Origin: Clostridia bacterium
GTDB taxonomy: Bacteria; Bacillota; Clostridia; Christensenellales; CAG-138
Direction: 5' to 3'
DNA: 64,000 nucleotides
Assembly: GCA_017429985.1 (NCBI GenBank)
Contig: JAFRNW010000031.1
Location: forward strand, 60,556 to 124,555
In this document: piece by piece, positions 53,336-61,489 of the stretch
Position numbering within the stretch: the stretch's first letter is position 1
Layout of the letters: each line of letters begins with the position of its first letter
The notes under the pieces: model-generated
What the model was told of the DNA's origin: nothing
What the model saw: only the letters and a program-made list of their open reading frames with translations
Database searches by the model: none
Program-made: the position numbers and the translations under genes

Positions 53336-54652
53336 TTATTCAGTCAGAGCCGCTCCGATTGCTCCCGCATATCTGGAGTGCTCCGGTACTATGAACCGCA
53401 CGTGATGCAGCGAAGCGACTTCGTCCAGCGATCTATCTGCGATCTGCCACTCCGTGATCGCCCCGGTCATGACGACCGTCCTTGTCAGAAAGCTTTTCAC
53501 ACAAAACGCAGCCATGACGCCAATGCTTTCGAAAACCAGGTTGCAGATGCCTGCAGCCATATCCTCTTTCGAGGCTTCCCCGTTCTTTTTGCCGAGGTTG
53601 GATACGGTCGTGGTCGGAAGCAGACCGGGCACTTCCCCGTCGCAGATATCCTTCAGCTGAAGATCGATATGAGAAAGATCTCCCAGCCCCGCAAGACGCT
53701 GGAATTCCTCCGTATCCGCAGTGCCGCATAGCAGTGCGGAAAGCGAATGCAGCGTTCCCCCGCCCATTCCGGTGCCTCCGAAATGCCGGAACGCGAAAGG
53801 CGTCACACGGACAAATGACGTGCCGGTTCCGATGCTGACGCAGAGAAAGTTCTGCCTTCCGGAACAGAACGCCGAACCGTTCGCAAGGGCGCGGAACTCT
53901 TCCACCCGATACGTGGGGATACCTGCGATATCGCCGCTGACGGAAGCTGCTCCGACGCCGGTCAGGGCGATCCGGCTGATACCGGCAGTTCCGATCCGGG
54001 ATACGGCTTCCGCGATGTCCTCTCCCTTCTCGATATGGAATGCGCTGACGAACTTCCCGTTCTTGATAAGCGCCAGCTTTGTGGACGAGCCGCCCATATC
54101 GATGCCTATTGTAGCGCCTCGCCTGCGCATCAGCCAGAGAAGCGCCGGGACCGCAATGACTGCTGCAGCAAGTTCCGCCAGGCGGGCGCTCCAGAACGAA
54201 CCGCCCGAAACCTTCTGTCCCGCTGCAGGAATCAGTCTGCAGACCGAAAACGACAGCACCGAAAAGATCAGCGCGCCGATGCCGGCTGAAACGGCCGACC
54301 TGAAAACGTTTCTCAGGGGCGTTTTTTTCAGCGCAGAGCAGATGAATCCGACTGCGGTTCCGGACATAACGGAAGGTATAAACCGCAGCAGCGCACCGGG
54401 CGTAACGGACGAGGCTGCGCCAAATGCTTCACGCACGCAGAAGAACCCTGCCCACAGGATCCCCATACACCCTCCGCCAAGCGGCCCGAATGCGACGCCG
54501 GCGGCGAGAACGGGGATCAGCAGCAGCGTGATCTGTCCGTACCCGGCAGGATTATATCCAGTATATGGGATGAACGACAGCAGAACAAGAATGAATAACA
54601 GAAACAGAAGCCGAACTGCAAGATATGATATTTTCCTGACGGACTTCTCCAT
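53336..54652 (-). CDS. Fusion: ECF S-component-like membrane domain plus type II pantothenate kinase
   Basis: A 438-residue protein. Residues about 1-178 hold five or six membrane segments; GQITLLLIPVLAAGVAFGPLGGGCMGILWAGFF resembles the core of ECF-type S-components, which bind a vitamin for uptake. Residues 180-438 are a complete type II pantothenate kinase: ATP loop IGIDMGGSSTKLA, catalytic Glu candidate in YRVEEFRA, SIGTGTSFVRV, GGTGMGGGTLHSLSALL, and DLSHIDLQLKDICDG. Together they could import pantothenate and phosphorylate it at once. The ATG at 54652 with GGGAG 7 bases upstream is chosen. It lies in front of hom. The S-component call rests on a motif and topology. Confidence 0.7.
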   Translation of the reverse strand: MEKSVRKISYLAVRLLFLLFILVLLSFIPYTGYNPAGYGQITLLLIPVLAAGVAFGPLGGGCMGILWAGFFCVREAFGAASSVTPGALLRFIPSVMSGTAVGFICSALKKTPLRNVFRSAVSAGIGALIFSVLSFSVCRLIPAAGQKVSGGSFWSARLAELAAAVIAVPALLWLMRRRGATIGIDMGGSSTKLALIKNGKFVSAFHIEKGEDIAEAVSRIGTAGISRIALTGVGAASVSGDIAGIPTYRVEEFRALANGSAFCSGRQNFLCVSIGTGTSFVRVTPFAFRHFGGTGMGGGTLHSLSALLCGTADTEEFQRLAGLGDLSHIDLQLKDICDGEVPGLLPTTTVSNLGKKNGEASKEDMAAGICNLVFESIGVMAAFCVKSFLTRTVVMTGAITEWQIADRSLDEVASLHHVRFIVPEHSRYAGAIGAALTE

Positions 54653-54680
54653 GTTACGCTCCCTGCCGCTGCTTTCAGTT

Positions 54681-54709
54681 ATTATATAATACATTGAAAT
54701 CGGGTTCAA
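54681..54709 (-). promoter_or_regulatory. Promoter of the pantothenate-kinase fusion and hom
   Basis: TTGAAC, a 17-base spacer and a perfect TATAAT on the minus strand; the start codon follows about 25 bases after the predicted transcription start. Confidence 0.75.
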
Positions 54710-54859
54710 CTTGATTCATCGAGAACAGTCGGCATGCATCCTACAACGATGGGAAAAATGAGCCGTACAGCGTCATATTTGCCTCTGAAAACGGTTCTGA
54801 AAGGATATCAGCCTGAAGCCATGCCGCTCGCTGAATTCGTCAAAAATGCATAAAAATCG

Positions 54860-54888
54860 TTGACATGATTTTTCACATCATGTATACT
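54860..54888 (+). promoter_or_regulatory. Promoter of the five-gene tRNA cluster
   Basis: A perfect TTGACA, a 17-base spacer and TATACT, ending about 15 bases before the first tRNA. The rest of 54653-54859 shows nothing I can name. Confidence 0.85.
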
Positions 54889-54902
54889 AACAAAGCACGT
54901 TC

Positions 54903-54978
54903 GGGAGCATAGCTCAGCTGGGAGAGCACCTGCCTTACAAGCAGGGGGTCACAGGTTCGAGCCCTGTTGTTCCCACCA
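54903..54978 (+). tRNA. tRNA-Val (TAC)
   Basis: 76 bases; acceptor GGGAGCA with TGTTCCC, anticodon loop CTTACAA in stem CCTGC/GCAGG, encoded ACCA. The anticodon TAC reads Val GTN codons. Confidence 0.96.
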
Positions 54979-54987
54979 AATGTGTGT

Positions 54988-55064
54988 GGCCCGGTAGTAC
55001 AGTTGGTTAGTACGCCAGCCTGTCACGCTGGAGGTCAGGGGTTCGAGCCCCCTTCGGGTCGCCA
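54988..55064 (+). tRNA. tRNA-Asp (GTC)
   Basis: 77 bases; anticodon loop CTGTCAC in stem CCAGC/GCTGG, T-arm AGGGGTTCGAGCCCCCT, discriminator G and encoded CCA, as usual for tRNA-Asp. Confidence 0.96.
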
Positions 55065-55068
55065 ATAT

Positions 55069-55144
55069 GCCTCGGTAGCTCAGGAGGTAGAGCAGGGGAC
55101 TGAAAATCCCCGTGTCACTGGTTCGACTCCAGTCTGAGGCACCA
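55069..55144 (+). tRNA. tRNA-Phe (GAA)
   Basis: 76 bases; acceptor GCCTCGG with CTGAGGC, anticodon loop CTGAAAA in stem GGGGA/TCCCC, encoded CCA. Confidence 0.96.
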
Positions 55145-55148
55145 TTCT

Positions 55149-55224
55149 GCGGGAATAGCTCATTTGGTAGAGCGCAGCCTTGCCAAGGCTGAGGTGGCGG
55201 GTTCGAGCCCCGTTTCCCGCTCCA
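55149..55224 (+). tRNA. tRNA-Gly (GCC)
   Basis: 76 bases; acceptor GCGGGAA with TTCCCGC, anticodon loop TTGCCAA in stem CAGCC/GGCTG, encoded CCA. Confidence 0.96.
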
Positions 55225-55229
55225 GATGA

Positions 55230-55303
55230 GGCGCCATAGCCAAGCGGTAAGGCAGAGGTCTGCAAAACCTTCATCCCCAGTTCGATTCTGGGTGGCGCCT
55301 CCA
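55230..55303 (+). tRNA. tRNA-Cys (GCA)
   Basis: 74 bases; acceptor GGCGCCA with TGGCGCC, anticodon loop TGCAAAA in stem AGGTC, encoded CCA. It is the tRNA that the Cys T-box at 60939-61191 is predicted to sense, 6 kb away. Confidence 0.95.
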
Positions 55304-55306
55304 AAT

Positions 55307-55342
55307 AATAATCCATCGGAATTATCCGATGGATTATTTTTT
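55307..55342. terminator. Terminator after the tRNA cluster and hflX
   Basis: AATAATCCATCGGA and TCCGATGGATTATT form a perfect 14-bp stem with a 4-base loop; TTTT follows on the plus strand. The other strand, downstream of hflX, is A/T-rich and could be used as well. Confidence 0.85.
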
Positions 55343-55365
55343 ATATAAGACATTGTCCGAACCGC

Positions 55366-57138
55366 TCAGTCCAGCATGTTCCGGATCTTCCAGAGTTCGT
55401 CCTCGTCGAGCAGAACGGTAAGCCTGGTGCCGTTTTCCTCATGGGATTCATTCAGGATCTTCGCCACGGAACGGACGGCATGCATGGTTTCATATTTCTC
55501 ATACGGTATCAGAAGATCGATCCTGACCGTTCTCGAACTGATCCCCTTCTGGATGGCGTTCAGAAGCTCCTCTATCCCCCGATTCTGTTTGGCGCTGATC
55601 CGAATGCCGTCATTTTTCAGAACGGTGTCCGCCCCGATCAGATCCATTTTGTTATATACGCGAATCGTAGGAGTATCCGACGCGCCGAGCTGTGATAGCA
55701 CGTCTTCCACGGTATCGATCTGCACGTCCAGGTAATCAGACGAGGCGTCGATCACATGCAGTATGAGGTCAGCGTTCCTGACTTCTTCCAGCGTCGATTT
55801 AAATGCGTCGATCAGCTCGTGCGGCAGTTTGTTGATGAAGCCGACCGTATCGGACAGGAGGCATTCCTGACCGTTCGGAAGCGTGATCCGCCGAACGACG
55901 GGATCGAGCGTTGCAAACAGCATGTCCTCCGCCATCACGTCGCTTTCGGACAGCAGGTTCAGGATCGTGGACTTACCGGCGTTGGTATACCCGACAAGCG
56001 CGACCGTCGGAACGCCGTTTCCGGATCTCTGCTCCCTCCTGAGAGACCGTTGCTTCTCAATTTCGGAAAGATCCTGACCGAGTTCATAGATGCGCCTGCG
56101 GATCCTTCTGCGGTCGATCTCGAGCTTTTTCTCCCCCGGGCCGCGCATGCCGACGCCGGAGGAACCCTGCCTGGAAAGGATCCTGCCCATTCCGATCAGT
56201 CTCGGCAGTCTGTACTGAAGCTGCGCGAGTTCCACCTGCAGCTTTCCTTCCCTGGATGAGGCTCTCTGGGCGAAAATATCGAGTATCAGCATCGTGCGGT
56301 CGAGCACCGGAAGCCCGAGAATAGATTCCAGGTTTTTCATCTGGACCGCTGTCAGCTCATCGTCAAAGATGACGATGTCCGCTTCCAGCTCGCTGCAGAG
56401 AAGAGAAAGATCGGAGGCTTTCCCGGATCCGATATACGTGGCGCTGTCGACCGTTCTTTTATTCTGCGCGTCCTTCCCGACTACCACGATACCGGCCGTT
56501 TCGGCAAGGGAAGCAAGCTCATCCAGCGAATCATACCGCGTATCCGTCCTGATCCCGACCAGCACAGCCTTGTCCGGTTCGAATTCCGTGACCTTGCTGT
56601 CGCGCGACAGAAATGCGCGGTCCGAGGCATAGATCTCGTCCATGAGCATCTTCTGCGGGATCCTCGAAGGAAGGAACGGTCCGTAGATCGCAGGCTTCAC
56701 TTCCCCGCCGTCCTCCGCTTTTAGATACGCAACATAGAGATCCGTAGGCGATCCGGACTCATTCACGCCGACAGCGCACATGGCGTCCAGTTTCAGGGAA
56801 GACAGCGAACCGAGATCGACGCCGGAAAGCATGCCGCTTGATCCGGGATGCGTATGGATGCAGCGGACGCCGGACAGTCTGTCCGTATTGCGTACGACGC
56901 GCAGTTCCTCCATATGGACCGAATGGTCGTCTCCCAGACGAATATCAAGCACCTTCCCGCCGCGCGAAATATACACGAGGACTTCCCTGTTTACGAGCGC
57001 AGTAACATAGCTGATCCTTTCGATCAGATCCCTGTCAACGAAGGTATCCGAATCAATGGAGCAGTCGTACAGTTCGCAGATCCCGTTCAGTACGGAATCC
57101 TTTATGCCGTTGGTGTTGCCGTTTACTTTTCTCTGCAT
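55366..57138 (-). CDS. hflX: Ribosome-associated GTPase HflX with JAMM-like N-terminal domain
   Basis: A 590-residue protein; ordinary HflX has about 420. Residues about 1-175 are extra and carry VRCIHTHPGSSGMLSGVDLG, that is H95-x-H97-P with S105-x-x-D108, the metal-binding signature of JAB/JAMM domains; E52 is a possible general acid/base. The rest is standard: HflX domain (ELDIVIF-type ATP-binding region and LDRTMLILDIFAQRA), GPGEKKLEIDRRRIRRRI linker, then GTPase motifs VGYTNAGKSTILN, DTVGFI and NKMD. HflX splits stalled or hibernating ribosomes. It follows galE by 22 bases; the ribosome-binding site is weak. Confidence 0.93.
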   Translation of the reverse strand: MQRKVNGNTNGIKDSVLNGICELYDCSIDSDTFVDRDLIERISYVTALVNREVLVYISRGGKVLDIRLGDDHSVHMEELRVVRNTDRLSGVRCIHTHPGSSGMLSGVDLGSLSSLKLDAMCAVGVNESGSPTDLYVAYLKAEDGGEVKPAIYGPFLPSRIPQKMLMDEIYASDRAFLSRDSKVTEFEPDKAVLVGIRTDTRYDSLDELASLAETAGIVVVGKDAQNKRTVDSATYIGSGKASDLSLLCSELEADIVIFDDELTAVQMKNLESILGLPVLDRTMLILDIFAQRASSREGKLQVELAQLQYRLPRLIGMGRILSRQGSSGVGMRGPGEKKLEIDRRRIRRRIYELGQDLSEIEKQRSLRREQRSGNGVPTVALVGYTNAGKSTILNLLSESDVMAEDMLFATLDPVVRRITLPNGQECLLSDTVGFINKLPHELIDAFKSTLEEVRNADLILHVIDASSDYLDVQIDTVEDVLSQLGASDTPTIRVYNKMDLIGADTVLKNDGIRISAKQNRGIEELLNAIQKGISSRTVRIDLLIPYEKYETMHAVRSVAKILNESHEENGTRLTVLLDEDELWKIRNMLD

Positions 57139-57160
57139 CAGATATCAGCGGTCAGAAAGT

Positions 57161-58177
57161 TCAACTTTCATAACCGTTCGGATTGGAAGACTGCCAGTTC
57201 CAGCTGTCGCAGCACATGTCTTCCAGATCAAGCTCCGTTTTCCAGTGCAGTTCCCGGTTGCTTTTGGAAGGATCCGCGTAGACGGTTGCCAGATCTCCCG
57301 GACGTCTGTCCGTGATCCTGTATGGAACGGGAACATGGTTGACCTTTTCAAACGTACGGACCATTTCCAGCACGCTCGTTCCCCTTCCCGTTCCGAGATT
57401 GAAGATATGAACGCCGTCATGATCATCGAGGTACCGTATCGCGGAAACATGCCCTTTCGCAAGGTCGACCACATGGAGATAGTCGCGGACGCCTGTTCCG
57501 TCCGGGGTATCGTAATCATCTCCGAACACGGAGAGTTCCTTCCTTCTGCCGACTGCCGTCTGTGAAATAAAGGGCATCAGGTTATTCGGGATCCCGGACG
57601 GATCTTCTCCGATCAGCCCGGACGGATGCGCGCCGACCGGATTGAAATACCGCAGCAGTGCGGCGGAGAAACCCTTGTGCGCCCTGACGACGTCCATGAT
57701 GATTTCTTCGCACATGAACTTGGTCCAGCCGTACGGATGGGTGCAGTTTCCGGTGCTGCTTGTCTCGGAGAGTGGCATCGTGTTTCCTGGAGAATACACG
57801 GTGGCGGACGAGGAAAACACAAGCTCGCCGACCTTATGGCGCAGCATCGCCTCGCAGAGACCGATGGTGGAATCCAGATTGTTTCTGTAGTACATCAGAG
57901 GTTTTGCAACGGATTCGCCGACTGCTTTGAAGCCCGCAAAATGTATCACCTGCCGTATGTCATGGCGTTCAAAGATCTCGTCGAGCTTTGACGCGTCACG
58001 GACATCGGCCCTGTAAAACGCGACGGGTTTCCCGGTGATCTGTTCGACTCTCTGAAGAGACACTTCCGAACTGTTGCTCAGATTGTCCGCGACAACAACG
58101 TCATATCCCGCATTCAGAAGCTCGACGCAGGTATGGGAACCGATATATCCGGCTCCGCCAGTCACAAGAACCGCCAT
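57161..58177 (-). CDS. galE: UDP-glucose 4-epimerase
   Basis: A 338-residue short-chain dehydrogenase of normal GalE length. The NAD loop is MAVLVTGGAGYIGSHTCVELL; the catalytic pair is in VFSSSATVYSPG (Ser) and YGWTKFMCEE (Tyr-x-x-x-Lys). It interconverts UDP-glucose and UDP-galactose. The open frame extends 43 codons upstream into the membrane-protein gene, but this ATG has GGAGGA just before it and starts one base after that gene's stop. Confidence 0.95.
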   Translation of the reverse strand: MAVLVTGGAGYIGSHTCVELLNAGYDVVVADNLSNSSEVSLQRVEQITGKPVAFYRADVRDASKLDEIFERHDIRQVIHFAGFKAVGESVAKPLMYYRNNLDSTIGLCEAMLRHKVGELVFSSSATVYSPGNTMPLSETSSTGNCTHPYGWTKFMCEEIIMDVVRAHKGFSAALLRYFNPVGAHPSGLIGEDPSGIPNNLMPFISQTAVGRRKELSVFGDDYDTPDGTGVRDYLHVVDLAKGHVSAIRYLDDHDGVHIFNLGTGRGTSVLEMVRTFEKVNHVPVPYRITDRRPGDLATVYADPSKSNRELHWKTELDLEDMCCDSWNWQSSNPNGYES

Positions 58178-58178
58178 G

Positions 58179-58745
58179 TCATTCCTCCGTTGAATCGCAA
58201 TTATCCGGGGAGTTTTCCTTTTCTTCCTCCACAGCGTCCGTTTCGGCATCGTCCGCTTCCGCGGCATCAGCCGGGACTTCTTCCTCCTCATCGAAATCAA
58301 ATGCATCGACCGGGAGGATATGCCCCTTCTGGCGCTCGTTCACGGGCGCGCGGCCCTGCTGCTTTGCCTTTTCAGGGTCGGTGTATTTTCTCATCAGGAT
58401 GATCAGCACCACCAGCGCTGCGATGGTCAGAGCAAAGAACGCGATGCTGATCACGCGTAGAAACTGATAGCTGAACACGCTTGCAAGGCCGGTCGGGGAA
58501 GCGGCGACGAAGTCCTGCGCTTCCGGATCATAGACATACAGAAGATTCTGAACGGTCGTGCTGAGACTGTGCAGCAGCATGGTGCATCCGAGCACGATGT
58601 AGAGGATCCTGGAGTACTTCTTGAATTCTTCCTCCTTGCCTTCCTTGATATTATCGGCTTTCAGAAGTTTTCCCTTCCCGGAGATCCCTCCGATCAGGAT
58701 GTAGACAGCCATCGCCATCAGAACGAGATCAAAAAGCAGTGTCAT
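58179..58745 (-). CDS. Three-segment membrane protein with acidic tail, unknown
   Basis: A 188-residue protein. Membrane segments lie at about residues 3-21, 44-64 and 93-118; the loop between the first two is Lys/Glu-rich. The C-terminal 60 residues are acidic (EEEEVPADAAEADDAETDAVEEE). I do not recognise a family. It starts 15 bases after cysS and ends one base before galE, so it is part of that operon. Confidence 0.65.
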   Translation of the reverse strand: MTLLFDLVLMAMAVYILIGGISGKGKLLKADNIKEGKEEEFKKYSRILYIVLGCTMLLHSLSTTVQNLLYVYDPEAQDFVAASPTGLASVFSYQFLRVISIAFFALTIAALVVLIILMRKYTDPEKAKQQGRAPVNERQKGHILPVDAFDFDEEEEVPADAAEADDAETDAVEEEKENSPDNCDSTEE

Positions 58746-58760
58746 GATGCGTTTCCTCCG

Positions 58761-60149
58761 TTAATTCTTTTTCAGTTTGGATCCCTGCGGGGAATCCTCA
58801 ATACTGTAACCCATTTCCTTCAGCCGGTCGCGGATGGAATCCGCGAGCTTGTAGTTCTTTTCCTTTCTCGCTGCCTGCCGCTGTGCGAGAAGATCCAGCG
58901 CTTCCTGCGGAAACTCTTCCTTCTCTTTCTTCTGGCACAGACCGAGCACGCCGGTAAGGGAATCAAACAGCTGCTTGGCAGCATCCAGCGAAGCCTGATC
59001 GCGCGGGGACGAAACAAACGTATTGATTGCATGAGAAAGATCGAACAGAACGCCGATGGCGTCCGCCGTGTTCAGATCGTCGTCCATTGCCTGTTCGAAG
59101 CGCTTCCGGTACGTGTCCAGTTCCGCGATGAAAAGATCGTCGATCTCGGTTTTCGGACCGGGCTGCGCTTCCTCCAGACGCTGTCTTGCGATCTTCAGTC
59201 TGTCCAGCGCCGCTTTGGACTGCTGGATCAGTTCCCTGGAGAAATTGACCGGGTTACGGTACTGCACGGAAAGAAGGAACATCCGGACCGCTTCCAGATC
59301 GAATTCCTTCGAAATGTCCCTTACCGTAAAGAAGTTGCCGAGCGATTTCGACATCTTCTGATTGTCGACGTTGATGTAGCCGTTATGCATCCAGTAGTGC
59401 GCGAACGGTTTTCCGGTCGCGGCTTCGGACTGCGCGATCTCGTTTTCATGATGCGGGAAGATCAGATCCTGTCCGCCGCCGTGTATGTCGAACGTCTTGC
59501 CGAGGATCGTCATGCTCATCGCCGAGCACTCGATATGCCAGCCGGGTCTCCCCTTTCCCCAGGGAGAATCCCAGGACGGCTCGCCGGGCTTTTCCGCTTT
59601 CCATACGGCAAAATCCAGCGCGTCGCGCTTCTCTTCGGTCGGATCGACTCGCGCGCCGTTTTCCAGATCGTCGATGTTCTGTCCCGAAAGCTTGCCGTAT
59701 CCGGCGAAGCTGCGGACGGAATAGTACACGTCCCCGTTATCGGCGACATACGCGTGACCCTTGTCGATCAGGGTCTGAACGAGCTGAATGATCTCCCGGA
59801 TATGCTCCGTGGCCCTCGGGTTGACCGTCGCGCGCTTGATTCCGAGCGCGTCCGCGTCCCTGTAATACTCCTGAATGAACCGGTCGCCGAGTTCCTTGAC
59901 GGAAATGCCCTCTTCGTTCGCGCGTTTGATCATCTTGTCGTCGATGTCCGTGAAATTCTGAACAAACGTGACGTCGTATCCGAGATACTCCAGATAGCGG
60001 CGGAGCGTATCAAAAACGATGAACGGTCTCGCGTTCCCGATATGGAAATAGTTGTAGACGGTCGGTCCGCACGCGTACATGCCGATCTTCCCGGGGACGA
60101 GAGGAACCAGTTCCTCTTTCTTTCTGGTCATTGTGTTGTAAATCTGCAT
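58761..60149 (-). CDS. cysS: Cysteinyl-tRNA synthetase
   Basis: A 462-residue class I synthetase of normal length. The HIGH motif reads YFHIGNARPF, the zinc site starts with GMYACGPTVYNY and continues with CSAMS and HPHHENEIAQSE, and the KMSKS motif reads KMSKSLGNFF. The C-terminal domain ends with RDRLKEMGYSIEDSPQG. It lies 24 bases after cysE in a Cys T-box operon, an arrangement common in Bacillota. Confidence 0.97.
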   Translation of the reverse strand: MQIYNTMTRKKEELVPLVPGKIGMYACGPTVYNYFHIGNARPFIVFDTLRRYLEYLGYDVTFVQNFTDIDDKMIKRANEEGISVKELGDRFIQEYYRDADALGIKRATVNPRATEHIREIIQLVQTLIDKGHAYVADNGDVYYSVRSFAGYGKLSGQNIDDLENGARVDPTEEKRDALDFAVWKAEKPGEPSWDSPWGKGRPGWHIECSAMSMTILGKTFDIHGGGQDLIFPHHENEIAQSEAATGKPFAHYWMHNGYINVDNQKMSKSLGNFFTVRDISKEFDLEAVRMFLLSVQYRNPVNFSRELIQQSKAALDRLKIARQRLEEAQPGPKTEIDDLFIAELDTYRKRFEQAMDDDLNTADAIGVLFDLSHAINTFVSSPRDQASLDAAKQLFDSLTGVLGLCQKKEKEEFPQEALDLLAQRQAARKEKNYKLADSIRDRLKEMGYSIEDSPQGSKLKKN

Positions 60150-60173
60150 ATTCTCTTCTCCTTCAGTCCGGAT

Positions 60174-60917
60174 TCAGGACTTGGTGTTGTTCATCGTGCT
60201 TTCCAGCTGCCGGATGCGTTCGGCAAGTTCATTGATCTGCTGCTGGACAGGGTCGGGCAGGTTGATCTGATCGAGGTTCACTTCGTTTTCATTGCCGTCT
60301 TTCATCGGACATTCATCGGTCCTGTAGGGACAGGTTTTGGCGTAATCGCAATCCTGGAATCCCGATTCGCAGGTCAGGCGGTCGCATTTCCCGCACGCGG
60401 GTCTCCGCATCCTGACGACATGTCCGGGAACACCGACGACCGTCGCGTACGCGGGGACGTCCGACAGGACAACGGCGCCAGCGCCGACTCTCACATGGTT
60501 TCCGATCTTAACGGGACCCAGGACGGAAGCGCCGGAAGAGATCATGACATGGTCTCCGATCGTCGGATGCCGTTTCCCGGTCTCTTTTCCCGTTCCGCCG
60601 AGCGTCGCGCCCTGATACATCGTCACATCGTTTCCGATCACCGTTGTCTCACCGACGACAACGCCCTGCGCATGGTCGATGAAGAGTCTCCGCCCGATTT
60701 CCGCCGCGGGATGGATGTCCGCGCCGGTACGGAATCTTCCGACGGACGAGATATACCGCGCGAACGTCTTCCTGCCCTTCTGATAGAACCAGTGCGCGAC
60801 TCTGTAGTACCAGACCGCATGCAGGCCGGGATAGCAGAAAAATACCTCCGCTTTGCTTTTGGCTGCCGGGTCGCGGTCCATGACGCACCGCATGTCTTCC
60901 CTCATTAAATCAAACAC
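60174..60917 (-). CDS. cysE: Serine O-acetyltransferase with Cys-rich tail
   Basis: A 247-residue enzyme that acetylates serine, the first step of cysteine synthesis. The N-terminal helices (REDMRCVMDRDPAAKSKAEVFFCYPGLHAVWYYRVAHWFY) lead to a left-handed beta-helix of hexapeptide repeats (GADIHPAAEIGRRLFIDHAQGVVVGE ... VMISSGASVLG). A tail of about 65 residues follows, with seven Cys (CGKC, LTC, QDC, KTC, DEC) and an ending coiled coil (VQQQINELAERIRQLESTM). Ordinary CysE lacks the Cys cluster. The start is GTG with AGGAG 7 bases before. T-box controlled. Confidence 0.93.
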   Translation of the reverse strand: MFDLMREDMRCVMDRDPAAKSKAEVFFCYPGLHAVWYYRVAHWFYQKGRKTFARYISSVGRFRTGADIHPAAEIGRRLFIDHAQGVVVGETTVIGNDVTMYQGATLGGTGKETGKRHPTIGDHVMISSGASVLGPVKIGNHVRVGAGAVVLSDVPAYATVVGVPGHVVRMRRPACGKCDRLTCESGFQDCDYAKTCPYRTDECPMKDGNENEVNLDQINLPDPVQQQINELAERIRQLESTMNNTKS

Positions 60918-60938
60918 GTGATTCTCCTTTGTCCGCCT

Positions 60939-61191
60939 ATAAAAAAAGTCTTTATTGCGATGAATAAAGACGAAATAATCCGCGGTCCCACTTTATTTGG
61001 ATATCAATCCCACTTAACCGAATAACGGCAGGTGATATAACGGTCACAGCCCGTCCGGAGATACTCGCTCCATCTTTCACACCGGAAGCTCCAAAGTGCA
61101 CTTCAGAACCCTTGACGGTATTATCGCACCAAACTAATACTCTCTTGACGTCTGGCGGGCTCCTACTCTACTTTGTTCCACGCTTTTTAAC
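60939..61191 (-). promoter_or_regulatory. T-box leader, probably cysteine-specific
   Basis: The T-box sequence AAGTGGGACCGCGG lies at 60980-60993 on the minus strand. It is followed by a perfect terminator, GTCTTTATT/AATAAAGAC plus seven T (60941-60971), just before cysE. An AGAGAG block lies in the 5' stem I region. The likely specifier is TGC at 61098-61100, in the sequence GAAGTGCACTT, which fits tRNA-Cys (GCA) and the cysE-cysS genes downstream. Uncharged tRNA-Cys should hold the antiterminator open. A second TGC near 61125 is an alternative. The region holds no gene. Confidence 0.88.
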
Positions 61192-61197
61192 AGATTA

Positions 61198-61227
61198 ACT
61201 ATAGGATATGTGATACAATAATGTCAA
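61198..61227 (-). promoter_or_regulatory. Promoter of the T-box/cysE operon
   Basis: A perfect TTGACA, an 18-base spacer and TATAGT on the minus strand, directly before the T-box leader. Confidence 0.7.
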
Positions 61228-61264
61228 GTCACAAACCATCCCCTGCGAGACGATGAGGTGCCGG

Positions 61265-61486
61265 TTGAAACACTGCGACAAATGCGGAACATTCTATAAC
61301 GATGCGCTCGGACAATGCCCGAAATGCTTTCCTGCTGCCGAAATGCTTGAAAGCGCGGAAGACAGCGCGCAAAAGCCGACGCGGCAAACTCTGAAAAAGC
61401 AGTGGATCGCGATCCTGGTTGGAATTCCGGCCATGATTCTGCTATATTACATCATAATAGGTCTTCTGAAGCTGGTTGCTTCCTGA
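61265..61486 (+). CDS. Small zinc-ribbon membrane protein
   Basis: About 73 residues. KHCDKCGTFYNDALGQCPKCF is a four-cysteine zinc ribbon at the N-terminus; WIAILVGIPAMILLYYIIIGLLKLVA is a C-terminal membrane segment. The TTG at 61265 is preferred because GAGGTG lies just before it and it gives the usual compact N-terminus; an ATG at 61253 is open but lacks a ribosome-binding site. It shares the gap with the divergent cysE operon and is 3 bases from the glycosyltransferase gene. Function unknown. Confidence 0.65.
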   Translation: MKHCDKCGTFYNDALGQCPKCFPAAEMLESAEDSAQKPTRQTLKKQWIAILVGIPAMILLYYIIIGLLKLVAS

Positions 61487-61489
61487 AAT

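Noticed and set aside
52064..53731. Open frame of 555 codons on the plus strand
   Set aside because: Antisense to hom and the kinase part of the fusion gene, which have full family motifs.
58569..60908. Open frame of 779 codons on the plus strand over cysS and cysE
   Set aside because: It is antisense to two clear genes whose codon pattern explains it; no ribosome-binding site and no recognisable domain.
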